A DNA stretch of 9,291 nt, taken from positions 1 through 9,291 of the forward strand of contig JALHTV010000094.1 of NCBI GenBank assembly GCA_022866005.1, written 5' to 3'. This stretch comes from Phycisphaerae bacterium (GTDB taxonomy: Bacteria > Planctomycetota > Phycisphaerae > SM23-33). Both the position numbers and the translations under genes were made by a program. The notes beneath the pieces were generated by a model that saw nothing but the letters and a program-made list of their open reading frames with translations, was not told the DNA's origin and made no database searches. Shown one piece after another: positions 1 through 5,489 of this stretch. How positions within the stretch are numbered: the stretch's first letter is position 1; every line of letters begins with the position of its first letter.

Positions 1-1
1 C

Positions 2-96
2 CCCCCAGAAGGGGGCCGAGCTTCGCAGGACTTGTCCTGCGGAGTGAGCGAAGCGAATAGAAGCAGGATGCCCTGCGTAGCTTTAGCGAAGCAGGG
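2..96. repeat. Nested palindromic repeat element
   Basis: Several inverted repeats are packed into about 95 bases. CCCCC (2-6) faces GGGGG (11-15) across AGAA. CGCAGGAC (24-31) and GTCCTGCG (34-41) form a perfect 8-bp dyad with only TT between. GCTTCGC (20-26) faces GCGAAGC (48-54) around that dyad. CCCTGC (71-76) pairs with GCAGGG (91-96), and GCT/AGC (80-82/85-87) pair inside it. The octamer AGCGAAGC occurs twice (47-54, 85-92). An open frame from TTG at 32 runs through the element into the next gene, but the repeat structure makes coding unlikely here. It looks like a dispersed palindromic (REP- or MITE-like) unit, or the tail of an upstream transcript. Only one copy is in the window, so mobility is not shown. 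Confidence 0.6.
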
Positions 97-145
97 CTTT
101 CCGGGACCTGAAATGCATCACGAGATGTCGGCAGGGATCCAACGC

Positions 146-730
146 ATGGCAGGCAAGGTTGCGAGAGTGGCGCGGTGGGTGCGTAGTCATCCGGCGATCA
201 CTTCACTGGTCTCCGTCTTGGTGATAGTAGTCCTGATTGCCTTGTTCCGGGGGAAGGTTGTGATTGCGATGGGATTCCTCGACCAACGCGCAGGTGCCGT
301 CACGGCGATTGCCACGGTGTTCCTTGCGGGGTTCACTGCTCTGTACGTCGTGCTGGTCAAAAAGCAGGCGGATCGCCTCCTACAGCAAGATCGCGTGAGT
401 ATCGCTAGGTCCATTCGGGCGATAATCGACGAACTCAAAGACAATGCCTCTCTCGCTACCGGCACTGCCAAGGTGCCATTGTCTACTAGGGAGTACACTG
501 CCCATCGGAGCGTACTCAAAGAGGGGGGAGCTACCACTGAGACACTGCGGGCCATGGACGATGCAGCCCGATCGTGCCTAAAGGTCACCCTTCTAATAGC
601 GGGTGGGACCCTTGGACACATGGCCGCGGCGGACCCGGCATGGGAACAGGCGAAGAAAAACATCGTAGACGCAGCAAAAGCCGTTGACGATGACAAATCC
701 TTGCAGCAGTTTCTCGAAAAAGACAGGTGA
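146..730 (+). CDS. Hypothetical protein with two N-terminal membrane helices
   Basis: I do not recognise the family. With the chosen start the protein has 194 residues. A basic N-terminus (several K/R in residues 4-13) precedes a first hydrophobic helix at about 17-34 and a second at about 51-71. A mostly helical soluble region of about 120 residues follows, ending in a charged tail (DDDK near 181-184). The likely topology is a short hairpin in the inner membrane with a cytoplasmic C-terminal domain. The ATG at 146 was chosen because AGGGA (133-137) lies 8 bases upstream; ATG at 113 or 125 is possible. The frame stays open back to TTG 32, but that part lies in a palindromic repeat. Base use differs from the next gene: bases 421-480 have 31/60 G+C, against 44/60 for 961-1020. 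Its stop is 8 bases before the DJ-1-family gene, so co-transcription is possible. Confidence 0.6.
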   Translation: MAGKVARVARWVRSHPAITSLVSVLVIVVLIALFRGKVVIAMGFLDQRAGAVTAIATVFLAGFTALYVVLVKKQADRLLQQDRVSIARSIRAIIDELKDNASLATGTAKVPLSTREYTAHRSVLKEGGATTETLRAMDDAARSCLKVTLLIAGGTLGHMAAADPAWEQAKKNIVDAAKAVDDDKSLQQFLEKDR

Positions 731-738
731 GGGAGATC

Positions 739-1269
739 ATGGGCAAGCTGACAGGCAAGAAGATCGCCGTGCTGCTGGACAAGGAATACCAGGAGCTGGA
801 GGTCTGGTACCCCTACTACCGGATGAAGGAGGAAGGGGCGGAGGTGGTCCTGGTCGCCCCCGAGGCCAAGAAGGAGTACCTCTCCAAGCTCGGCTACTCC
901 GCCACCAGCCAGGCGGCCGCGGACAAGGTCCGGGCCGGGGACTTCCACGCCGTCATCATCCCGGGCGGGTGGGCCCCCGACTTCATGCGCCGCAGCGACG
1001 CGATGGTCAACTTCGTCCGCGACGCGGCCAAGGCCGGCATCGTCCTGGCCGCGATCTGCCACGGCGGATGGATGCTCTGCTGCACCGACGCCCTGCGAGG
1101 CAGAAAGGCCACCAGCTTCATGGCCATCCGGTTCGACATGGTCAACGCCGGGGCCACCTGGGTGGACGAGGAAGTGGTCGTGGACGGCTCTTCGCCAAAA
1201 ATCATCACCAGCCGCAAGCCCTCCGACCTCCCGGCCTTCTGCCAGGCGATCATCCAGGCGCTTCTGTAG
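739..1269 (+). CDS. DJ-1/PfpI family protein (class I glutamine amidotransferase-like fold)
   Basis: This 176-aa protein matches the PfpI/YhbO branch of the DJ-1 superfamily over its whole length and has the usual size. The nucleophile-elbow motif AICHGG places the reactive Cys at C107 followed by H108. The conserved N-terminal acid lies in the EYQELEVWYP segment (E21). Other family hallmarks are IIPGGWAPD (73-81), a GRKATS segment after the elbow, and NAGATWVDEEVVVDG near the C-terminus. Members are intracellular and have been described as peptidases or as protein/nucleotide deglycases; the true substrate here cannot be told. ATG 739 was chosen because AGGTGA (725-730) sits 8 bases upstream. 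GTG 727, overlapping the previous stop, is an alternative that adds four residues. The gene is high in GC, unlike both flanking genes. A convergent PEP-CTERM gene ends 61 bases downstream. Confidence 0.93.
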   Translation: MGKLTGKKIAVLLDKEYQELEVWYPYYRMKEEGAEVVLVAPEAKKEYLSKLGYSATSQAAADKVRAGDFHAVIIPGGWAPDFMRRSDAMVNFVRDAAKAGIVLAAICHGGWMLCCTDALRGRKATSFMAIRFDMVNAGATWVDEEVVVDGSSPKIITSRKPSDLPAFCQAIIQALL

Positions 1270-1330
1270 CGATGACGGTCAGGGTGGTAGGAACGTCCAG
1301 TCGCAAGGAGGGCACGGAGAGTGTCGAGGA

Positions 1331-1855
1331 CTACCGGCCCATCCCGACCTTGCGGCGTCGAACCAGGGCAATCGCTGCGGGAACCGCTAAGAGCAGAAGC
1401 GATCCCGGTTCCGGGACCCACAACGTTGTCTGTTCGTTCACGTAGGAAAAGATATAGGGAAGACCGCTGCTGACGAACACCCAGGGGTCGCCAGGAGGGT
1501 CTGGAGGGACCGTTCCTGGGTCCACCCAGGCCCTCCACGTTTCTTCGGCTGTACGCCATAGGATGGCCCAGTCAGAGACGTACGGACCATCCAGATACCA
1601 GCCCGGCCCAGGCGACGGATACTCTTGGACAGCGGTCCACTCGCTATACTCATAGTCATTCGGCATCTGGTGTGTTACTTCCCACCTATCCTTGTCACCA
1701 TCCGGTCCAATCAGGTGCTTGTTCTCCCAATAGTCGTTCAGAAAGATGATGCTTCGAACCTCAAGCTTGGCAATCACAGAACCCTGGGCGAATGATGCTG
1801 TCCAGCAGAGGGTCAACGTCAAAGCCAGCATCAGTTGAGCTGTCCTGTTCTGCAT
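1331..1855 (-). CDS. Small Trp-rich PEP-CTERM sorting domain protein
   Basis: The protein has 174 residues. An N-terminal signal peptide (MQNRTA, then a hydrophobic stretch to about residue 20) has a likely cleavage after SFA at position 23. At the C-terminus is a canonical PEP-CTERM signal: VPEPG from about 147, a hydrophobic helix, then the basic cluster RRRK. In known systems such proteins are exported by Sec and processed by an exosortase; no exosortase gene is in this window. The mature part is acidic and aromatic, with ten Trp in about 120 residues plus many Tyr and Pro, and matches no domain I know. The frame stays open upstream to 1990, but the ATG at 1855 gives a proper signal peptide and has GGGAG 8-9 bases ahead, so it is preferred. 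G+C is lower than in most neighbours (31/60 over 1681-1740). Confidence 0.8.
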   Translation of the reverse strand: MQNRTAQLMLALTLTLCWTASFAQGSVIAKLEVRSIIFLNDYWENKHLIGPDGDKDRWEVTHQMPNDYEYSEWTAVQEYPSPGPGWYLDGPYVSDWAILWRTAEETWRAWVDPGTVPPDPPGDPWVFVSSGLPYIFSYVNEQTTLWVPEPGSLLLLAVPAAIALVRRRKVGMGR

Positions 1856-2202
1856 TGGCCTACTCCCTTCCCCATAGGGTCCGCTGGGTAGTCGCTGTGT
1901 CGTAGGGGCGCCCCGCTGGAGCATCGTGCCAGGCAGTCCGCGACCACATAGCAGACTCCTGTTCCCTGGGGAACCGTGGGCAATGCCCATTGCCGCCAGG
2001 CGGGGACACCCTCAAAGAAGGTCCAAGCAACCCACTGCCAAGCAATTATACCCGTCAGCGCCTTCCAGGGCAAGCACGAAACCACGGCGAATGTGAGATC
2101 GCAGCGTGGCCGTCTTCTATCCGTTGCACCGACAGGTCCATGAACGTCATGCACCCCAGAGAGTCCCCCGGAGAGCCCAAGGGTTCAGGTCCAGCCTTTG
2201 GG
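1856..2202. other. Intergenic stretch between two minus-strand genes, no convincing gene
   Basis: This 347-base gap is the upstream region of the PEP-CTERM gene and the downstream region of the large minus-strand fusion gene. Open frames occur on both strands, the longest being 107 codons (minus, 2154-1831), but none has a recognisable domain and that one overlaps the PEP-CTERM start. Two dyads stand out: GTTCCC-TG-GGGAAC at 1961-1974, and a larger one at 2135-2155 listed separately. Just after the fusion-gene stop, CCCAA (2176-2180) and TTGGG (2198-2202) can pair, but no T-tract follows on the minus strand, so I do not call a terminator. I could not find a convincing -35/-10 pair for the PEP-CTERM gene. 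Confidence 0.5.
2135..2155. promoter_or_regulatory. 21-bp operator-like dyad
   Basis: GGT (2135-2137) and CATGA (2139-2143) are mirrored by TCATG (2147-2151) and ACC (2153-2155) around the centre ACG. Eight of nine arm positions are complementary, the exception being C2138/C2152. The size and short spacer fit the binding site of a dimeric helix-turn-helix regulator better than an RNA hairpin. It lies in the gap upstream of the PEP-CTERM gene, about 280 bases from that start. Which gene it would control, if any, is unknown. Confidence 0.35.
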
Positions 2203-4179
2203 TCAGGAAGTCGGTGAGAGCAGGGCGTTGAAGGCGCCGATCGTGTCCCGCAGTTCGCTGAGCGCCCAGGCGAGGTAGGCCTCGTGGCGGGCGGCGCGGA
2301 TCGCACGAGCGCCCGCCAGCCCCTCGTAGACGCAGCCCAGGAACGTCTCCAGCTCCTGCTGGCTGATGGCCGTGGGGGAGGCGCCCCAGTCGAGCAGGTC
2401 ATGGTAGAGCTTCCGGTGGCGTCGGTGGGTCTCGTACTGGGAGGCGGTCATGAAGGTGCCCGGGGACAGTTCCAGTTGCACGCCCATCAAGGCCAGCGCG
2501 ACCGGCTCGTAGTTGATCTCCGGTGACAGGCGCAGGAACTTGAACTGCTGCACGTAGCGCGCGCCTCCGTGGGGCGAAACGGCCGACACCGGAGCGACGT
2601 CGGTCTCGCTGCCGCGGCGCAGGGAGATCTGCGAGAACAGCATGTGCGGGCGCTGGCCGCGCGCGATGATCTCATCCGTCACCAGGCGCTGGATGTGCAC
2701 GGTCCCCTCGGCCGTGCGCACCGGGTCCCCGGCGAGGGCGAACAGGCACTTCATTACCCCCAGCGGCACCAGGCGGTTTTCGTTGGGACGGGGACCCCCA
2801 AACGCGGTATATCGGGTTTGGGGACCCCGGTGGCGGCGGGCGCGGACCTGGAGCGAGATGTGCACGCTGTGGGGCGCGATGGGGAAGAACATCCGGGCCT
2901 GGTGGATGATCTGGTTCAGCAGCCACGGGTCGTCGCTGACGGGCTTGGAGAGGTTGGCCTCCAGCGACACGCTGCCCAGGGCGACCTCGAAGAACCCCCG
3001 CCGCGGTCGGGCGGAGACCTTCTCGTGGTGATCGTCCACGTGGCCGCCGAGTTTCCAGGTCAGTACGTCCAGGCCGAAGTCGTTGAAGTAGTAAAACCCG
3101 TCGTACTGCACGTCGCGCAGGGTCTGCCCGGTCGGGTCGCGGATGACCCCGTGGCCGATGTTGGAGAACTCCAGCTCCGCCCCGGCGGGCAGGAACCCCC
3201 GGGCCATGTGCGAGCGGATGAACTGAACCTCTCGGCTCGCGGCGTCGGCGGTGTAGACCCTATCGGCCGCCAGGATCGCCCAGCGGACAAAGTCCACCAG
3301 GTGCCGGGTGGCGAAGGGCACCTCGGCCAGGCAGTCGGCCACCAGCGTGTCGAGCAGGGCGCCCCGGGCGTTGAGCATTCGCAGCGCGGCCAGGCAGCTC
3401 ATGGACCGCTCGTAGAAGCTCTCCCCGGGCGCCATGTGGTCGAACTCGTAGCGGAAGTCGCGGTGGATCCGGTCCTCGGTCTGGTTGAAGATCACCTGGC
3501 GGACGACCAGACCCAGATAGTGCGGCACCACCGCGGCGGCCTGGGGATCGCCCACCAAGCGAGAGAAGTCCCGCAGCGGGGTGTCCTTCAGGCTGTGGCG
3601 GATGGCGTAGTCGCTGATCCCCCCGGCCTCGAAGTGCCGGCGGACCAAATCGCGGATCGTATCCCCGTGCAACTCGCCCACCGCTCGGCGAGAGGCCTCC
3701 TCGGTGGTGTGGAGCTGCTCCTGCTCGGTCTCCAGCAGCGCCGCCTCGATCTTCTGCTGGAGGAGCACCTCCTGCTTGAAGTCATCGTGGAAGGCATAGC
3801 CGAAGGCGTGCTCCAACTCCTTGAGGTTGCCCAGGAAGGCGATGGCCTTTTCGCTGCCGGTGGCGGTCTGGACGCGGACGCTCCGGCGGCAATAATTGCG
3901 CCCCTCGTACTGCCGCAGGGCCTGGAGGCACGCCGCCGGCAGCGGACCGATCACATAGCCGCGGATCCGCCCCATCTCATCGGGCACGGCGTACTGGTAG
4001 GTGCTGTCGGGGCTGATCTTCTTGTAGCGGGCCAGGATCGCGTCCCGCGACAAGACGGTCTCCCTGCCGTCGGCGTCGTCGGGGGAGGTGACCATCCGCA
4101 GGCCCAGGACGGCGCGGAACACCGATGCGTTCATCAGCGTCCCGTAGACGAACAGGTTGAAGGGCGTGTCCTTGGCCAT
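2203..4179 (-). CDS. Gamma-glutamylcyclotransferase-like (AIG2) domain fused to a large amidoligase-like region
   Basis: The protein has 658 residues. Residues about 7-105 look like an AIG2/GGCT cyclotransferase domain: FVYGTL (10-15) is the glycine-rich substrate loop, and YEGRNYCRRSVRV (91-103) carries the expected acidic residue, E92. This fold typically turns gamma-glutamyl amines or peptides into 5-oxoproline. A charged helical linker follows (about 133-170). The remaining ~480 residues belong to no family I can name with certainty. Three motifs in order resemble the glutamine-synthetase-fold amidoligase (COOH-NH2 ligase) pattern: GAELEF (333-338), VSLEANLSKP (404-413) and HSVHISL (437-443). 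That assignment is inference. Residues 451-463 are encoded by a palindromic element. ATG 4179 is the natural start, since the YGTL strand begins soon after it; no Shine-Dalgarno site is evident. The gene is divergent from a radical SAM gene. The protein is predicted cytoplasmic, with no signal peptide or membrane helix. Confidence 0.75.
   Translation of the reverse strand: MAKDTPFNLFVYGTLMNASVFRAVLGLRMVTSPDDADGRETVLSRDAILARYKKISPDSTYQYAVPDEMGRIRGYVIGPLPAACLQALRQYEGRNYCRRSVRVQTATGSEKAIAFLGNLKELEHAFGYAFHDDFKQEVLLQQKIEAALLETEQEQLHTTEEASRRAVGELHGDTIRDLVRRHFEAGGISDYAIRHSLKDTPLRDFSRLVGDPQAAAVVPHYLGLVVRQVIFNQTEDRIHRDFRYEFDHMAPGESFYERSMSCLAALRMLNARGALLDTLVADCLAEVPFATRHLVDFVRWAILAADRVYTADAASREVQFIRSHMARGFLPAGAELEFSNIGHGVIRDPTGQTLRDVQYDGFYYFNDFGLDVLTWKLGGHVDDHHEKVSARPRRGFFEVALGSVSLEANLSKPVSDDPWLLNQIIHQARMFFPIAPHSVHISLQVRARRHRGPQTRYTAFGGPRPNENRLVPLGVMKCLFALAGDPVRTAEGTVHIQRLVTDEIIARGQRPHMLFSQISLRRGSETDVAPVSAVSPHGGARYVQQFKFLRLSPEINYEPVALALMGVQLELSPGTFMTASQYETHRRHRKLYHDLLDWGASPTAISQQELETFLGCVYEGLAGARAIRAARHEAYLAWALSELRDTIGAFNALLSPTS
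2791..2828. repeat. Intragenic palindromic element, read in frame
   Basis: GGG (2791-2793) pairs with CCC (2826-2828), and CCCCAAAC (2796-2803) with GTTTGGGG (2816-2823). After one G/G mismatch, CG (2805-2806) pairs with CG (2813-2814) around the loop GTATAT. The unpaired AC at 2794-2795 is mirrored by AC at 2824-2825. GGGGACCCC also occurs as a direct repeat near both ends (2790-2798 and 2820-2828). The element lies inside the fusion gene and codes for residues 451-463 (RGPQTRYTAFGGP on the minus strand), just after the HSVHISL strand. Such long symmetry in a coding region is unlike the rest of the gene and suggests an inserted repeat kept in frame, as in Rickettsia palindromic elements. Only one copy is visible here. 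Confidence 0.6.
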
Positions 4180-4201
4180 AGGGTGATCGGGTTAGACGCG
4201 C

Positions 4202-4272
4202 GCAGCCGGCGCAGCGGCCGCAGGCAAGGCCATTCTACCGTTCATGTCCGGCTGCGGCAAAACCGCTACAAT
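4202..4272 (+). promoter_or_regulatory. Divergent control region with inverted repeats and a -10 box
   Basis: TACAAT (4267-4272) matches the sigma70 -10 consensus at five of six positions and would start transcription near 4279, in or just before the radical SAM gene. No good -35 is present at normal spacing. Upstream, GCAGCCGG (4202-4209) is mirrored by CCGGCTGC (4248-4255), and GCCGCAG (4217-4223) by CTGCGGC (4252-4258). The arms flank the region between the two divergent genes and could bind a shared regulator or form a hairpin. A weak -10 for the minus-strand gene (TCTAAC, 4196-4191) lies only 11 bases from its ATG. Confidence 0.4.
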
Positions 4273-4305
4273 GCACCCGTGAGCGCCCAGGACCGATCGC
4301 AGCCC

Positions 4306-5286
4306 ATGCCGCTAAAGCACTGGTCCTTCGCCGGGCTGATGCTGACGAGCTGGTGCAACGCCCGCTGCGCCTCCTGCTACCTGTGCTGCGGGCCTGACCG
4401 CCAGGAGTCCATGACCGTGGAGGGAGCCTTGGGCATCTGGCGTTCGCTCCAGGAGGCCTGCCCGCACGGCTGTCGGGTACACATCTCCGGCGGGGAGCCC
4501 TTCGGTGACTGGCCGCGGCTGATCGACCTGGCCCGGCGGGCACAGGCGGCGGGCCTGGGGCCTCTGGAGAAGGTGGAGACCAACGCCTTCTGGGCCGACG
4601 ACCCGGGCGTCGTCCACGACCGCGTGGCGGCCCTGGACGGGGCGGGCATGGGCAAACTGGTCATCTCGACCGACCCGTACCACCAGGCCTTCGTCCCCAT
4701 CGCCAGGGTACGGCTGCTGGCCCAGGTGGCAGGGGAGGTCCTGGGACCGGGGCGGGTGCAGGTTCGCTGGCGGGACTGGCTCGCGGAGGGCGTCGATACT
4801 GCCGGGATGGACCAGCCATCCTGGCAGGCACTGGTCGCCCGCTATGTAGCCAGGGGGCGGGATCGTCTGTGCGGCCGGGCGGCGGGGGGGCTGACCGGAG
4901 GGATGCAACTCAAGGGCCTAGGGGAATTTGCCGATCAGCCATGCAGGGCGGTCCTGCTGCGATCCAGGCACGTGCATATCGACCCCTCCGGCTACGTAAT
5001 GCCGGCGACCTGTGCGGGACTGGTTCTCGGTCAGGTGGGGCCGGAGAGCGTGGCCCAGATATGGCAGCGGCTGAACGCCGACCACGCCGCTCGGCCCGTG
5101 CTGGGCACGCTGGCCCGGTGCGGGCCGGTGGGGCTGCTGGCGCCCGCCCAGGCGGTGGGCTTTGCCCCCCAGCCAGGATATGCCGGCAAGTGCCACCTGT
5201 GCTGGGATGTTCGGCGGTGGCTGGCCTTGGGGGGTTTGTATGGTGACGAGTTGGGCCCCCTGGCGCTGTACCAGGCCGCCGGTTAG
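4306..5286 (+). CDS. Radical SAM enzyme with SPASM-like C-terminal cysteines
   Basis: The protein has 326 residues. The N-terminal motif WCNARCASCY gives CxxxCxxC (C17, C21, C24), which binds the 4Fe-4S cluster that cleaves S-adenosylmethionine. HISGGEP (GGE at 62-64) is the SAM-binding GGE motif, and ETN (91-93) and ISTDPYH (120-126) fit the following barrel strands. The C-terminal part holds C213, C236 (after the HIDPSGYVMPA segment), C272 and a CHLC pair (C296, C299). This resembles the SPASM/twitch region that binds auxiliary clusters in peptide-modifying members. C27 and C28 directly after the motif are unusual. The product cannot be named. ATG 4306 was chosen; GTG 4279 is in frame, adds nine residues and would sit at the predicted transcript start (leaderless). 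No Shine-Dalgarno site is seen for either. The frame is open far upstream, but that stretch is antisense to the fusion gene. Confidence 0.85.
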   Translation: MPLKHWSFAGLMLTSWCNARCASCYLCCGPDRQESMTVEGALGIWRSLQEACPHGCRVHISGGEPFGDWPRLIDLARRAQAAGLGPLEKVETNAFWADDPGVVHDRVAALDGAGMGKLVISTDPYHQAFVPIARVRLLAQVAGEVLGPGRVQVRWRDWLAEGVDTAGMDQPSWQALVARYVARGRDRLCGRAAGGLTGGMQLKGLGEFADQPCRAVLLRSRHVHIDPSGYVMPATCAGLVLGQVGPESVAQIWQRLNADHAARPVLGTLARCGPVGLLAPAQAVGFAPQPGYAGKCHLCWDVRRWLALGGLYGDELGPLALYQAAG

Positions 5287-5328
5287 CCCAGGCGCGGCGG
5301 CCGAGGCGGGGTGAGTCCAAGGCGTTCA

Positions 5329-5334
5329 TATAAT
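5329..5334 (+). promoter_or_regulatory. Perfect -10 hexamer in the kinase leader
   Basis: TATAAT lies 43 bases after the radical SAM stop and 155 bases before the kinase ATG. No -35 match is found 16-18 bases upstream, so activity would need an activator or another sigma factor. Transcription from here would begin near 5341 and run straight into the hairpin at 5366-5397. A second, weaker promoter start (TTGACG at 5401-5406) lies after that hairpin but lacks a good -10 at normal spacing. Confidence 0.35.
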
Positions 5335-5365
5335 GCAATGACGGGTAAGGCATGGAGCCACAGAA

Positions 5366-5397
5366 GGCCGCGGCAGGACGGCCTGCGGCTTCCTTTT
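5366..5397 (+). terminator. Intrinsic terminator-like hairpin after the radical SAM gene
   Basis: GCCGCGGC (5367-5374) pairs with GCC (5381-5383) and GCGGC (5385-5389), with T5384 bulged, around the loop AGGACG. It is followed by TTCCTTTT (5390-5397). The stem is strong and the T-tract is moderate. Its position, 80 bases past the radical SAM stop and 93 before the kinase start, fits the end of the radical SAM transcript or an attenuator in the kinase leader. Confidence 0.5.
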
Positions 5398-5489
5398 CGC
5401 TTGACGAGGTTGTACGGGACCGGTAATTGATAGCAGGCCTTTCCGGTCAGAGACGCACCGGGAGGCCCAGCATCTCTAAGGCACACGCG

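Noticed and set aside
32..145. N-terminal extension of the first gene from TTG 32
   Set aside because: These codons lie mostly in the nested palindromes, and a better start with AGGGA ahead exists at 146.
684..1445. Plus-strand frame overlapping the DJ-1 gene in another phase
   Set aside because: Arg/Gly/Pro-rich low-complexity translation, typical of an off-frame reading; the DJ-1 frame has full family motifs.
1831..2154. 107-codon minus-strand frame in the gap upstream of the PEP-CTERM gene
   Set aside because: No family resemblance, no good ribosome site, a 25-base overlap with the PEP-CTERM start, and its beginning lies in the 21-bp dyad. A real small protein cannot be fully excluded.
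2176..2202. Possible terminator just after the fusion gene
   Set aside because: On the minus strand the stem has two A/C mismatches and no T-tract follows.
2569..4305. Very long plus-strand open frame continuous with the radical SAM gene
   Set aside because: It is antisense to the fusion gene, has no recognisable domain, and its composition (rich in G, V, A, Q, H) is typical of the antisense of high-GC coding DNA. The radical SAM domain begins only after 4306.
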